A DNA stretch of 64,000 bases from Mycolicibacterium bacteremicum (GCF_002086115.1 NZ_MVHJ01000001.1:248001-312000); one strand, 5' to 3'; shown: positions 11,519-21,555, counted from the stretch's first letter. Numbers and translations: made by a program. Notes: a model not told the origin generated them from the letters alone.

Positions 11519-12214
11519 ATGCCTGCAGAGTTGAGGGCCGTTTTGTTCGATATGGACGGTACGCTCGTCGACTCCGAAAAGCTGTGGGACATCGCGATCC
11601 AGGAGTTGTACCGCCGCCACGGCCGGGTGTTGTCGCCGCAGGTGCGCACCGCCACGATCGGCGGGTCCGCGGACTCGGTCATGAAGATCGTCTACGCCGA
11701 CCTGGGTCTGCGGCCCGACCCGGCCGACATGGCCGCCACCGCGGACTGGATGCACGACCGTGTCGGGCAACTGTTCGCCCAGGGATTGCCGTGGTGCGCA
11801 GGGGCCCGGGAAATGCTCGAGGCGCTGTCCGGCGCCGGTGTCACCATGGCCCTGGTCACCAACACCCGGCGTGGGTTGACCGAGAAGGCGCTCGACAGCA
11901 TCGGCCGAGACCACTTCACCGTGACGGTCTGCGGGGACGAGGTGCCCACCGGCAAGCCCGCCCCGGACCCCTACCTGCGCGCAGCGGACCTGCTGGGCAT
12001 GAACCCGGCGCAGTGCCTGGCCGTCGAGGACTCGGTGACCGGAACGACCGCGGCCGAGGCGGCCGGGTGCGCGGTGCTGGTCGTCCCGAACGAGATCGAG
12101 GTCCCCGGCGGGCCGCGCCGCCGGCACGTCGAAACACTGGCCGGGCTCGATGTGGGCGATCTGCGGGCCGTCTATTGCGACGTGGCCGGCACCTGGGACG
12201 AACGCAGCGCCTGA
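11519..12214 (+). CDS. HAD-superfamily hydrolase (beta-phosphoglucomutase/phosphatase-like)
   Basis: A 231-aa HAD subfamily IA protein. The DMDGT motif at 11-15 supplies nucleophile Asp11 and acid/base Asp13. VTNTRRG is the Ser/Thr motif II. A conserved GKPAPDPYL supplies the motif III Lys, and VEDSVTG supplies the acidic motif IV. The helical cap lies between motifs I and II, as in beta-phosphoglucomutase and small sugar-phosphate phosphatases. The ATG at 11519 is preceded by GACAAT-N6, possibly leaderless. It lies just upstream of a sugar importer, compatible with a sugar-phosphate substrate, but this is only inference. Confidence 0.9.
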   Translation: MPAELRAVLFDMDGTLVDSEKLWDIAIQELYRRHGRVLSPQVRTATIGGSADSVMKIVYADLGLRPDPADMAATADWMHDRVGQLFAQGLPWCAGAREMLEALSGAGVTMALVTNTRRGLTEKALDSIGRDHFTVTVCGDEVPTGKPAPDPYLRAADLLGMNPAQCLAVEDSVTGTTAAEAAGCAVLVVPNEIEVPGGPRRRHVETLAGLDVGDLRAVYCDVAGTWDERSA

Positions 12215-12299
12215 ATTTGCGTTCTGCCCGGCAATGCTCATGATCGTGCTGAGTTTTTACCTCGCCGGGACCGGGTGCTGATTCGTACCTTCGAACGCT

Positions 12300-13652
12300 G
12301 TGATCAACCACCCCCTCACGCGTCGACGCGCACTGCAACTACTCGGTCTCGCCGGTGGCGCCGCCGTCTTCGGCCCGACGCTTGCTGCCTGCGGCTCATC
12401 GGGCAGCACCACCGCTCTGCCGAAGACCGCACCGGTCTCGGGTTCCTTCGCCGGCGTGACGCTGAAGCTGCTGGTGAACCAGCCGCACGTCACTTCGTTC
12501 CGCGACATCCTGGCGCCCGCCTGGAACAAGGAGACCGGCGGCACGCTCGAGGTGACCGCTGCGCCCTACGATCAGCTCACCAGCAAGCAGATCCTCGATG
12601 TGCAAAGCGGCACGGGTGAATTCGATGTCTTCGACTATTTCTACTTCGGTCTCGGGGATCTGGTTGACGCCGGCGCGCTGGTCGACCTCACCGAGTGGAT
12701 CGACAACAACGGCGACGCCATCGCCGTCGATGGGTACCTGCCCTCGATCTACGACCCGTACACCCTGCTCGACGACAGTCGCTACGGGTTGCCCTACGAC
12801 GGAGACGTCCACATCCTGTTCTTCAATTCCGAACTGCTGGAGCGCTACCGGGTAGAGCCCCCACGCACCTGGGACGAGTACGACGAGGTCGCTGCGAAGA
12901 TCACCACCGACGCCCGGGGCGCGGCGTACGGGGCCATCGTGTCCGGGCAACAGGTTCCGATGATCCTGGGTTGCTCCTACATCAACCGGCTCACCGGCTA
13001 CGGTGGCAACCTGCTGACCGCCGACGGCAAGCCGGATCTGACCTCCGCGGCGTCGATCGCCGCGCTGCGTCATCTGGTCGACGTGGCGCCCGCGGCGCTG
13101 CCGACTCCACTGCAGGTCGGGTTCGACCAGGCCAACCAGTCGTTCCTGAGCGGCCAGGGAGCATTGCTGGACACCTGGACCGATATGGCACTGCGTGCAG
13201 AGGATCCGGCGGCGTCCAAGATCGCCGGCCGCTGGGGCGCGGTGTCGCTGCCCGTCGGCGGATCCAATACCACGCCGCGCACCGCCTTGGATGCGGGTTT
13301 CGGGCTCGGCATCTCGACTGCGTCGAAGAACCAGGATGCCGCTGCGGCGTTCCTGAACTGGGCGACGGCCGCGCCGCAGAACCTGGCGGTGTCATCGACC
13401 GCGGGAGCAGGTATCGATCCGGTCCGCGGCGAGGTACTCGACTCCGAGGGATACGCCGAGGTCGTCACCGCGGCGGTCGGACCGATCCGGCAGGGGCTGC
13501 ACGGTGATCCGCTGGTGTGGCCGAAGGGTAAGGGCGCCCCGAAGTTGTTGCAGGATCTGGTCGATCAGTTGGCGCTCGCGATCGACGGTACCCAGACCGT
13601 CGAGCAGTCCCTGGAGAACGCGCAGCGCAGTTGGGAGAGCGCCGCGACATGA
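12300..13652 (+). CDS. Sugar ABC transporter substrate-binding lipoprotein
   Basis: A 450-aa extracellular solute-binding protein, family 1. The signal peptide has a twin-arginine-like TRRRALQLLG stretch (residues 7-16) and a lipobox LAAC with Cys31, so it is probably exported folded by Tat and lipidated. The body shows family-1 features: an early substrate-lobe segment and a late FLNWATAAPQN stretch. GTG 12300 is preceded by TACCTT-N8. It overlaps the first permease by four bases (ATGA) in a tight four-gene operon. The ligand is probably an oligosaccharide or polyol and cannot be specified. Confidence 0.92.
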   Translation: MINHPLTRRRALQLLGLAGGAAVFGPTLAACGSSGSTTALPKTAPVSGSFAGVTLKLLVNQPHVTSFRDILAPAWNKETGGTLEVTAAPYDQLTSKQILDVQSGTGEFDVFDYFYFGLGDLVDAGALVDLTEWIDNNGDAIAVDGYLPSIYDPYTLLDDSRYGLPYDGDVHILFFNSELLERYRVEPPRTWDEYDEVAAKITTDARGAAYGAIVSGQQVPMILGCSYINRLTGYGGNLLTADGKPDLTSAASIAALRHLVDVAPAALPTPLQVGFDQANQSFLSGQGALLDTWTDMALRAEDPAASKIAGRWGAVSLPVGGSNTTPRTALDAGFGLGISTASKNQDAAAAFLNWATAAPQNLAVSSTAGAGIDPVRGEVLDSEGYAEVVTAAVGPIRQGLHGDPLVWPKGKGAPKLLQDLVDQLALAIDGTQTVEQSLENAQRSWESAAT

Positions 13653-14521
13653 TCCGTCGCGTCCCGACCTGGCTGGCGTTGCCTGCCGTCGCCGGACTGG
13701 TGCTGTTCCTGGTCTATCCGACCGGGTACCTGATCGCCCTGGCGGTGACCGACTCGTCGTTGGGGAATCCGCTGCGCGCCTTCACCGGGTCGGCCAACTT
13801 CGGTACCGCCTTCTCATCGCCGGCGTTCGTTCCCTCGCTGTGGCGCTCGACGGTGTTCGCCGTCCTGGCCACGGTGGTGACCACCGGCCTCGGAATGGTG
13901 CTGGCCGTGTTGCTGCGTGCGCGCGGTACCCGGTTCGGTGCCGTCGGGGCATTGCTGTTGCTGCCGTTGGTCACCGCCCCGGTGCTGATCGGAGTGGCCT
14001 GGAAACTACTGCTGGCACCGGCCGGCGGGGGACTGGCCGAGGTGTTCGCCGCGGCCGGATTCGCCGGGGCGAACCCGCTGGGTTCCGGGCTGGGTGCGTA
14101 TCTGGTGCTGCTGGGAATCCACATCTGGCAGTGGACGCCGTTCGCGGTGCTGGTGCTGTTCGCCGCGCTGGGGGTGGTGCGGCCCGAGCTGCAGGAGTCG
14201 GCCCGCATCGACGGGGCCGGACCGTGGCGAACCTTCGTGACCGTGACCTGGCCAGCGGTCGCGCCGACCGCGTGGGCGGTGCTGGTTCTCGAGCTGGTGA
14301 TCGGATACCGGGTGTTCGACCTGATCGTCGTCATCACCTCGGGCGGGCCCGGTTTCGCGACCACACTGGCGCCGTACCTGATCTACCAGACCGGGTTGCG
14401 CGGGAGCTTCGACATGGGAACGGCGGCGGCACAGACATTGGTGTTCGCCCTGGTGGTAGGCGCGGTGGCGACGGTGCTCACGGCGGCCCGGGCGCGCAGC
14501 GTGAAGGCCGAGCAGCCATGA
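13649..14521 (+). CDS. Sugar ABC transporter permease (MalF/UgpA type)
   Basis: A 290-aa membrane protein with six predicted transmembrane helices. The cytoplasmic EAA loop reads ESARIDGAGPWRTFVTVTWP, the coupling site for the ATPase. The ATG at 13649 overlaps the stop of the binding-protein gene. It is one of two permeases expected in a CUT1-type carbohydrate importer. Confidence 0.92.
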   Translation: MIRRVPTWLALPAVAGLVLFLVYPTGYLIALAVTDSSLGNPLRAFTGSANFGTAFSSPAFVPSLWRSTVFAVLATVVTTGLGMVLAVLLRARGTRFGAVGALLLLPLVTAPVLIGVAWKLLLAPAGGGLAEVFAAAGFAGANPLGSGLGAYLVLLGIHIWQWTPFAVLVLFAALGVVRPELQESARIDGAGPWRTFVTVTWPAVAPTAWAVLVLELVIGYRVFDLIVVITSGGPGFATTLAPYLIYQTGLRGSFDMGTAAAQTLVFALVVGAVATVLTAARARSVKAEQP

Positions 14522-15321
14522 CCCGCCAGGTGCTGATCCGGTCCGCGCTGGCGTTGGTGGTGCTGGTCACCCTGGTGCCGGTCGGCTATCTGGTGTCGCT
14601 GGCGGTCCGGCCGGCCTCAGATGTGCTGAACTCCAGCCTGTTTCCCGGCGCATGGACACTGGACAACTTCACCTCGGTGTTCGACACCATCGCGTTGGGC
14701 ACCATGCTGCAGAATTCGTGGGTGTCGGCGCTGGGCGCGGCGGCGCTCGCGGTCCTAATCGCCACGCCGACGGCCTATTTCACGGCGCGGCGCTTCGGCG
14801 GGGAGCGGTTGCTGACGGTGTTGTTGGCTGCCTACTGCGCCCCGCCCATCGTGGCGGTCATCCCGTTGTTCTTCCTGTTACGCAGCGTGGGCCTGACCAA
14901 CAGCGTGGTGGGGTTGATCATCGTCAACGGTGTCGCCAACGTCCCGGTGGCGGCCTGGCTGCTCGACGGTTTCGTGCGGCGCATCCCGGTCGAGATCGAC
15001 GAGGCCGCCGTCATCGACGGATTGTCGGTGGCCGGTGCGTTCGTCAAAGCAGTGCTGCCGTTGCTGTGGCCCGGCGTGATCGCCGCGTTCCTGGTGGTGT
15101 TCTTCCTGTCCTACAACGATTTCCTGTTCGCCGTCTATCTTGCCGTCACAAAGGAGAGTCAGACATTGACCGTCGGCCTGTCGCTGTTCCAAGGCGACCG
15201 TAACGTCCAGTTCGGGCAGCAGGCCGCCGCCGGACTACTCGGAATCCTGCCGGTGTACGTGCTCGCGCTGGCGGCGCAGCGCTTCCTGGTGGGTGGACTG
15301 GCAACGGGGGCCACCAAATGA
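14518..15321 (+). CDS. Sugar ABC transporter permease (MalG/UgpE type)
   Basis: A 267-aa second permease with six helices and an EAA loop (EAAVIDGLSVAGAFVKAVLP). The frame stays open far upstream, but ATG 14518 overlaps the previous stop (ATGA) and starts a normal MalG-like N-terminus, so the longer frame is spurious. It is translationally coupled on both sides. Confidence 0.92.
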   Translation: MTRQVLIRSALALVVLVTLVPVGYLVSLAVRPASDVLNSSLFPGAWTLDNFTSVFDTIALGTMLQNSWVSALGAAALAVLIATPTAYFTARRFGGERLLTVLLAAYCAPPIVAVIPLFFLLRSVGLTNSVVGLIIVNGVANVPVAAWLLDGFVRRIPVEIDEAAVIDGLSVAGAFVKAVLPLLWPGVIAAFLVVFFLSYNDFLFAVYLAVTKESQTLTVGLSLFQGDRNVQFGQQAAAGLLGILPVYVLALAAQRFLVGGLATGATK

Positions 15322-16400
15322 GCGCACCGGCCACCGGCAAGTCCGTCGAGATACGGGATCTGAGCAAGAGTTTCGGCGGCGGCGCCGTCGTCGACGGATT
15401 GGATCTGGCGCTGCGTGCGGGCTCGTTGACCGTGCTGGTCGGCCCGTCTGGCTGCGGCAAGTCGACCACCCTGCGGATCGTGGCGGGGCTGGAATCGGCC
15501 GATGCCGGCACGGTGCACATCGGCGGGCGTGATGTCACTGCGGTGACGCCGAAGCAGCGCGATGTGGCGATGGTCTTCCAGAACTACGCGTTGTATCCGC
15601 AGCTCAGTGTCGCGCGCAATATCGCCTTCCCACTGCGCAATGCCGGTGTCGGCAAGGAGCAGGCGGCCGCACGGGCGCAGCAGGCGGCCGAGCGGGTCGG
15701 CATATCGGAGTTGCTGGATCGAAAGCCGCGCCAGCTCTCCGGCGGGCAGCAGCAGCGGGTCGCGATCGCCAGGGCGCTGGTGCGCACGCCGTCGGTGTTC
15801 CTGTTCGACGAACCGCTGAGCAATCTCGACGCCAAGTTGCGTGTCGAACTGCGTTCGGAGATCCGCCGGCTGCAACAGGAGTCCGGGATCACCGCGCTCT
15901 ATGTGACACACGACCAGGAGGAGGCGATGACCATCGCCGATCAGTTGGTCGTGCTGAAGGCGGGCCGGATAGCCCAGCGTGGCACTCCCGAGGAGCTCTA
16001 CAGCCGACCGGCCAACACCTTCGTCGCCGGATTCATCGGGTCACCGAGCATGAACCTGGTACCCGGCCGGGCACTGGCCGGGATCTTCCGGTCCGACGCC
16101 TCCTGCCCAGTCGATCCGAGCATTGCCGGTGACATCGTGTTGGGGGTCCGGCCAGAGGATCTCGTGGTCGAACCGGATGGGGCGGGCGCCGGCCGGGTGG
16201 ACCTCGTGGAACTACTCGGGCCGCGTTATGTCGTCATCGTCACGATCGGCGGCCACCGGTTGACCGCCGTCGTCGAGGCGACCGTGATGGCCCGGTGGGG
16301 CGGTGCTCCGGCACCGGGCACCGCGGTCACCGTGCGGGTACGACCGGGCGGCGAGCACCTCTTCGATGCCGCGACGGGGGAGCGGCTGCTCGCGCACTGA
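15318..16400 (+). CDS. Sugar ABC transporter ATP-binding protein (UgpC/MsmK family)
   Basis: A 360-aa ATPase. Walker A GPSGCGKST lies at 42-50, the signature LSGGQ at 140-144, and Walker B FLFDEPLSNLD follows. A C-terminal MalK-like TOBE/regulatory domain covers about 235-360 (LGVRPEDL is typical). It overlaps the upstream permease by four bases and ends the operon. Shared ATPases of this family can serve several importers. Confidence 0.93.
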   Translation: MSAPATGKSVEIRDLSKSFGGGAVVDGLDLALRAGSLTVLVGPSGCGKSTTLRIVAGLESADAGTVHIGGRDVTAVTPKQRDVAMVFQNYALYPQLSVARNIAFPLRNAGVGKEQAAARAQQAAERVGISELLDRKPRQLSGGQQQRVAIARALVRTPSVFLFDEPLSNLDAKLRVELRSEIRRLQQESGITALYVTHDQEEAMTIADQLVVLKAGRIAQRGTPEELYSRPANTFVAGFIGSPSMNLVPGRALAGIFRSDASCPVDPSIAGDIVLGVRPEDLVVEPDGAGAGRVDLVELLGPRYVVIVTIGGHRLTAVVEATVMARWGGAPAPGTAVTVRVRPGGEHLFDAATGERLLAH

Positions 16401-16416
16401 GCGAACAATCGGCACG

Positions 16417-16440
16417 AACCCACCGTCAACACGGCGGTTT
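16417..16440 (+). terminator. Candidate hairpin terminator after the sugar ABC operon
   Basis: AACC and CCGT arms pair with ACGG and GGTT around a CAAC loop, with small bulges, and a short TTT run follows. It lies 17 bp past the ATPase stop. Confidence 0.35.
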
Positions 16441-16514
16441 CGCGTCCGGCCGGGCCAGGGTATGTGCCATCGTGAAGTGTCACGCATCACTGTCTGCTGC
16501 GGAAGGACGAACCG

Positions 16515-17984
16515 ATGACGCACGGTCCGGTCGGAGGGGACGAGGCATCGTTCCTCGATGACGATTCGAATTTCAGCTCGGGCCGCACCGCCGTGCGGAT
16601 CGCAACGGTCGCCGCGCTGGGCGGCCTGCTCTTCGGCTACGACAGCGCGGTGATCAACGGTGCCGTCAGCTCCATCCAGGAGGATTTCGGTATCGGCAAC
16701 GCCGAACTGGGATTCGCCGTCGCCTCCGCACTGCTGGGGGCCGCACTGGGGGCGATGACCGCGGGCCGCATCGCCGACCGGATCGGCCGCATCGCGGTCA
16801 TGAAGATCGCCGCGGTGCTGTTCCTGATCAGCGCGTTCGGAACCGGCCTGGCACACGATGTGTGGACGGTGGTGCTGTTCCGCGTCGTCGGCGGTATCGG
16901 GGTCGGTGTCGCATCGGTGATCGCGCCGGCCTACATCGCCGAGACATCACCGCCGCAGATCCGCGGCCGGCTCGGATCGCTACAGCAACTGGCGATCGTG
17001 TTGGGCATCTTCGCCTCGTTCGCCGTCAATTGGCTGCTGCAGTGGGCGGCCGGCGGCCCGAACGAGGTGCTGTGGCTGGGCCTGGATGCCTGGCGCTGGA
17101 TGTTCCTGGCGATGGCGGTGCCCGCGGTGCTGTATGGCGCGCTGGCCTACACCATCCCGGAATCACCCCGGTATCTGGTTGCCAGCCACAAGATTCCGGA
17201 AGCGCGCCGGGTGCTGAGCATGCTGCTGGGGCAGAAGAACCTGGAGATCACCATCACCCGCATCCAGGACACCCTGGAGCGCGAGGACAAGCCGTCCTGG
17301 CGTGACCTGCGCAAGCCGACCGGCGGCGTCTACGGCATCGTCTGGGTCGGTCTGGGCCTGTCGATCTTCCAGCAGTTCGTGGGCATCAACGTCATCTTCT
17401 ACTACTCGAATGTGCTCTGGCAGGCGGTCGGTTTCAGCGCCGACGAGTCGGCGGTCTACACCGTGATCACCTCGGTGATCAACGTGCTGACAACCCTGAT
17501 CGCCATCGCCCTGATCGACAAGATCGGCCGCAAACCGCTGCTGCTCATCGGATCGGCCGGCATGGCGGTCACGCTGGCCACCATGGCGGTGATCTTCGCC
17601 AACGCCACCGTCAACCCCGACGGCACCCCCAGCCTGCCCGGGGCGTCCGGGGTGATCGCACTGATCGCCGCCAACCTTTTCGTGGTCGCCTTCGGCATGT
17701 CGTGGGGACCGGTCGTCTGGGTGCTGCTCGGCGAGATGTTCCCGAACCGGATCCGCGCCGCGGCGCTCGGTCTGGCCGCCGCCGGCCAGTGGGCAGCCAA
17801 CTGGGCCATCACCGTGACGTTCCCAGAGTTGCGCGACCACCTCGGCCTGGCCTACGGCTTCTACGCGCTGTGTGCGGTGCTGTCGTTCGTGTTCGTGACC
17901 AGGTGGGTGCGCGAGACCAAGGGCGTCTCGCTGGAGGACATGCACGCGGAGTTGCTGAGCGAGGACAAACCGGCCACGACGTGA
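16515..17984 (+). CDS. Sugar porter MFS transporter, GlcP-like glucose/H+ symporter
   Basis: A 489-aa, 12-helix major facilitator of the sugar porter family. Signatures visible are GGLLFGYDSAVINGA in helix 1, GRIADRIGRI in loop 2-3, an ETSPPQIRGRL stretch after helix 4, PESPRYL before the central loop, QQFVGINVIFYYS in helix 7 and DKIGRKPLLL in loop 8-9. It resembles Streptomyces GlcP and the M. smegmatis glucose permease, which I recall lying near metH there; that link is from memory. A GGAAGGA site precedes the ATG. It stands after the ABC importer, making this a carbohydrate-uptake region. Confidence 0.88.
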   Translation: MTHGPVGGDEASFLDDDSNFSSGRTAVRIATVAALGGLLFGYDSAVINGAVSSIQEDFGIGNAELGFAVASALLGAALGAMTAGRIADRIGRIAVMKIAAVLFLISAFGTGLAHDVWTVVLFRVVGGIGVGVASVIAPAYIAETSPPQIRGRLGSLQQLAIVLGIFASFAVNWLLQWAAGGPNEVLWLGLDAWRWMFLAMAVPAVLYGALAYTIPESPRYLVASHKIPEARRVLSMLLGQKNLEITITRIQDTLEREDKPSWRDLRKPTGGVYGIVWVGLGLSIFQQFVGINVIFYYSNVLWQAVGFSADESAVYTVITSVINVLTTLIAIALIDKIGRKPLLLIGSAGMAVTLATMAVIFANATVNPDGTPSLPGASGVIALIAANLFVVAFGMSWGPVVWVLLGEMFPNRIRAAALGLAAAGQWAANWAITVTFPELRDHLGLAYGFYALCAVLSFVFVTRWVRETKGVSLEDMHAELLSEDKPATT

Positions 17985-18076
17985 CCGCTGCGCCAAGCCT
18001 CACGGGGTGATCTGCGACACGTCGGACGCACCATTACCTTGTGTGCGGATCATGACCGAGCAGTGGAGGTGAGCGG

Positions 18077-20386
18077 GTGAACCGGTTGCCGGGGCGCGAC
18101 ACCGCCGCGCTCACCGTGCCCGCCGTGCTGGTGGTGGCCCTGGCGCTGACGATGGTGCTCGGCCGCGACGCGGCGTTCATGCCCACCCTCAACGATGCGT
18201 TGTCGCTGGCCCTGTCGGCCTACGCCGCCGGCTGTGCCATCGTCGCCGCCCGCACCGAGGACGGACCGTCGCGGCGGGCGTGGCTGATCCTCGCCATCGC
18301 GCTGGTCGCGTGGGCGACCGGTGACGCGGTCTGGCTGGTATACGACGTGTTGCTGCGCCAGCCACCGTCACCGTCCCCGGCCGACCTGTTCTACCTGGCA
18401 TTCAGCGTGCTCGTGGCGGCCGGACTGGCTCAGTTGCTCGCCTCGGGAACGCTGGTGTCGCGACTCCATTTGGCACTCGACGCGCTGACCGTATCGCTGT
18501 GCATCTTCCTGCTGGCCTGGATCTTCAGTCTCAATCGCGTGGTCGACATGCTGCGCGATGACGGCGTCGATCTGACGCTGGCGTTGGTCACCCCGGTGGT
18601 GGACATGGTGGTGCTGTCCATCGCCGTGCTGGCCCTGGCCCGGTCCCGGCGGCGCCGTCCGGTGGCGCTGGCGATCGTCACCGGCGCCATCGCCCTGATC
18701 ACCATCGCCGATGTCGCCCTGGCGTTCCTGCTGATCGAGGGCCGCTACGAAACCGGTAACCCGATCGACCTGTTGTGGGCCGCCGCGATGGCCCTGTTCG
18801 CCGTCGCAGCGGTGGTGAGCCGACGGCCCGCACCGGCACCGAACCGCCCTGCGCCGGTGCCGTCGCACTCCTCGCTGTGGTTGCCCTACGTCCCGTTACT
18901 GCTCGTCGGGGTGATCGGCCCGGCCATCGTGATGCGCGGGTTCGAGAGCGTGCTGGTGCAGATGTTGATGGTCGTCGTCTGCGGTCGGCAGATCCTGTCG
19001 GCGTGGGACAACCGCAGGTTGCTCGCGGATGCGGCCGATCAGGCGCTCCGCGATCCGCTGACGGGCCTGGCCAATCAGACGTTGTTCGACGAGCAGCTGG
19101 ATCATGCGATGTTGCTGCGCACCCGCGATGACCGGCCCATCACCGTCATCGTGCTGAACCTCGACGACTTCTCCCTGGTCAACGACAGCCTCGGGCACTC
19201 GATGGCTGACCGGCTGCTGGCCGAGGCGGGACAACGCTGCATCGAGTCGGTGCGCACCGGCGACACCGTCGCCCGGCTGGGCGGGGACGAATTCGCCGTG
19301 CTGCTGGAGGGCGGCGCCGATGACCACCAGTTGGTGTCGCGCCGGCTTTCCGACGCGTTCGGCCTGCCGTTCGTCGTCGACGGCCAGGAGGTGTTCCTAC
19401 GGCCCAGTATCGGGATGGCCACCGCGACCGATGCCGAGCCCACGCTGACCGCGCAGGCGCTGCTGACGCGTGCCGATATCGCGATGTCCGCGGCGAAACG
19501 CTCCAAGACCGCCGAGATGAGAATCTTCGACGACGAGCTCGCCTCCACCCACGCCGATCTGACCGACCGTCGCGACAACGGCGCCGCGGGCGGCGGTGCC
19601 GAACAGATCCGGTTGCTCGGCGAGTTGCGCGATGCGATCGACCACGGCCGCATCGAGGTCGCCTATCAGCCGAAGGTGAACCTGGTCAGCCGCAAGGCCA
19701 GCGGTGTGGAAGCACTGCTGCGGTGGCCACACCCGCGCCTGGGCACGCTACGACCCGACACCTTCCTGTCGTTGGTGCGCAGGCATGGCCTGATGCGCCC
19801 GGTGTCCGATCTGGTGGTGAACAAGGTGCTCGACGACGCCGCCGGGTGGCGATCACGGGGGTGGGACATCCCGGTCGCGATCAACCTGTTCGCCCCGATG
19901 TTGCGCGATACCGACCTGCCCGCGGAGCTGTGCCGGCGCCTCGACGACCGCCGGTTGCCGCACGGTCTGCTCACCGTGGAGATCACCGAGGACCTCGTGC
20001 TCACCGAGCTGGACACGGTCACCACGGTGCTGCAGGAGTTGCGCGGACGGGGAATCCAGGTGGCCATCGACGATTTCGGGAGCGGATATTCGGCGCTGTC
20101 CTACCTGCGCGACCTCGTCGTCGACGAGGTCAAACTCGACCAGCACTTCATCGCCGGGGTCACCACCGATCGGCGGGCCGCCGCCATCGTCGGCGCCGTG
20201 ATCGAGCTGACCCGCACCCTCGGGATCGCGGTGGTCGCCGAGGGCGTCGAGGACGCCGACACCGCGGACTGGCTGACCCGGCACGGCTGCGATACCGCGC
20301 AGGGCTTCTACTTCAGCACGCCGCTGGAGCCGGCCCGGGTACTCGACGCCGTCAACCGACTCGGGTCGGCGACGCAGCCGCATTGA
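18077..20386 (+). CDS. Membrane GGDEF-EAL protein (c-di-GMP cyclase/phosphodiesterase)
   Basis: A 769-aa protein. An N-terminal membrane region to about residue 310 has roughly ten hydrophobic helices. A GGDEF domain carries an intact GGDEF motif at 402-406, and an EAL domain carries EAL at 545-547, DDFG at 665-668 and a VVAEGVE catalytic segment. Both active sites look intact by these motifs, so it may make and break cyclic di-GMP. No PAS or GAF domain is apparent; the membrane part may be the sensor. GTG 18077 follows a GGAGGTGAG site. It lies after two sugar transport systems and 39 bp before hisE. Confidence 0.93.
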   Translation: MNRLPGRDTAALTVPAVLVVALALTMVLGRDAAFMPTLNDALSLALSAYAAGCAIVAARTEDGPSRRAWLILAIALVAWATGDAVWLVYDVLLRQPPSPSPADLFYLAFSVLVAAGLAQLLASGTLVSRLHLALDALTVSLCIFLLAWIFSLNRVVDMLRDDGVDLTLALVTPVVDMVVLSIAVLALARSRRRRPVALAIVTGAIALITIADVALAFLLIEGRYETGNPIDLLWAAAMALFAVAAVVSRRPAPAPNRPAPVPSHSSLWLPYVPLLLVGVIGPAIVMRGFESVLVQMLMVVVCGRQILSAWDNRRLLADAADQALRDPLTGLANQTLFDEQLDHAMLLRTRDDRPITVIVLNLDDFSLVNDSLGHSMADRLLAEAGQRCIESVRTGDTVARLGGDEFAVLLEGGADDHQLVSRRLSDAFGLPFVVDGQEVFLRPSIGMATATDAEPTLTAQALLTRADIAMSAAKRSKTAEMRIFDDELASTHADLTDRRDNGAAGGGAEQIRLLGELRDAIDHGRIEVAYQPKVNLVSRKASGVEALLRWPHPRLGTLRPDTFLSLVRRHGLMRPVSDLVVNKVLDDAAGWRSRGWDIPVAINLFAPMLRDTDLPAELCRRLDDRRLPHGLLTVEITEDLVLTELDTVTTVLQELRGRGIQVAIDDFGSGYSALSYLRDLVVDEVKLDQHFIAGVTTDRRAAAIVGAVIELTRTLGIAVVAEGVEDADTADWLTRHGCDTAQGFYFSTPLEPARVLDAVNRLGSATQPH

Positions 20387-20425
20387 CCGCCGTGGCGCAA
20401 TCCCGTTGGGCGTTCCGTCGCGCCC

Positions 20426-20707
20426 GTGAAACAATCGTCGTCCGTGAAGACCTTCGACGCCCTGTTCGCCGAACTCAGTGAGAAAGCGCAGACCCGCCCG
20501 GCGGGCAGCGGTACCGTTGCCGCGCTGGACGCCGGGGTTCACGGTCTCGGCAAGAAGATCATCGAGGAGGCGGGCGAGGTCTGGCTGGCCGCCGAGCACG
20601 AGAGCAACGAGGCGCTGGCCGAGGAGATCAGCCAATTGCTCTACTGGACCCAGGTGCTGATGCTGTCCCGGGGGCTCGGCCTCGACGACGTCTACCGGAA
20701 CCTGTAA
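20426..20707 (+). CDS. hisE: Phosphoribosyl-ATP pyrophosphatase HisE
   Basis: It hydrolyses phosphoribosyl-ATP to phosphoribosyl-AMP in histidine synthesis, step 2. The all-alpha MazG-like protein carries the [18 protein letters not shown] motif whose acidic residues bind magnesium. At 93 aa it equals the M. tuberculosis length from GTG 20426. A shorter start at GTG 20444 is possible, because AACAAT lies eight bases upstream of it. It sits two bases before hisG, the usual mycobacterial hisE-hisG pair. Confidence 0.95.
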   Translation: MKQSSSVKTFDALFAELSEKAQTRPAGSGTVAALDAGVHGLGKKIIEEAGEVWLAAEHESNEALAEEISQLLYWTQVLMLSRGLGLDDVYRNL

Positions 20708-20709
20708 CC

Positions 20710-21555
20710 GTGTTGCGCGTCGCCGTGCCCAACAAGGGCGCACTCAGCGAATCGGCATCAGAGATCCTGTCGGAGGCCGGCTACCGCCGGCGTACCGATC
20801 CCAAGGACCTGACCGTGATCGACCCGGCCAACAACGTCGAGTTCTTCTTCCTGCGGCCCAAGGACATCGCGATCTACGTCGGTTCGGGTGAACTGGACCT
20901 CGGCATCACCGGGCGCGACCTGGCCGCCGACGCCGACGCGCCGGTCAAGGAGCGGTTGGCGCTCGGCTTCGGGTCTTCGACGTTCCGCTACGCCGCGCCG
21001 GCCGGCCGGGACTGGCAGGTGGCCGAACTGGCGGGCAGGCGGATCGCCACCGCGTACCCGAATCTGGTCCGAAACGACCTCGCGGCCAAGGGAATCGACG
21101 CCACCGTCATCCGGCTCGACGGCGCGGTGGAGATCTCGATCCAGCTGGGCGTGGCCGATGTGATCGCCGACATCGTTGGTTCGGGACGGACCCTGCGACT
21201 GCACAACCTGGTGGCCTTCGGGGACTCTCTGTGCGATTCGGAGGCCATCCTGATCGAACGGGCCGATTCCGAACCCGACCCGGCGCGCGACCAGTTGGCC
21301 GCCCGGGTTCAGGGTGTGGTGTTCGGCCAGCAGTACCTGATGCTCGACTACGACTGCCCCCGCACGGTTCTGGAGCAGGCCACCGCCGTCACACCGGGCC
21401 TGGAATCGCCGACGATCGCGCCGCTGGCCGATCCGGAGTGGGTGGCGGTGCGGGCACTGGTGCCGCGCCGGACCGTCAACACCATCATGGACGAGCTCGC
21501 CGCGATCGGGGCCAAGGCCATCCTGGCGTCGGATATCCGGTTCTGCCGGTTCTGA
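20710..21555 (+). CDS. hisG: ATP phosphoribosyltransferase HisG (long form)
   Basis: It catalyses the first step of histidine synthesis, joining ATP and PRPP, and is feedback-inhibited by histidine. The 281-aa protein is the long form. It has a catalytic phosphoribosyl-binding segment ([10 protein letters not shown]) and a C-terminal regulatory ACT-like domain from about residue 210 that binds histidine. GTG 20710 is two bases after hisE. Confidence 0.97.
   Translation: MLRVAVPNKGALSESASEILSEAGYRRRTDPKDLTVIDPANNVEFFFLRPKDIAIYVGSGELDLGITGRDLAADADAPVKERLALGFGSSTFRYAAPAGRDWQVAELAGRRIATAYPNLVRNDLAAKGIDATVIRLDGAVEISIQLGVADVIADIVGSGRTLRLHNLVAFGDSLCDSEAILIERADSEPDPARDQLAARVQGVVFGQQYLMLDYDCPRTVLEQATAVTPGLESPTIAPLADPEWVAVRALVPRRTVNTIMDELAAIGAKAILASDIRFCRF

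Noticed and set aside
13504..14517. Upstream extension of the second sugar permease frame
   Set aside because: It overlaps the binding protein and first permease in another frame, and the ATGA overlap at 14518 gives a normal permease N-terminus.
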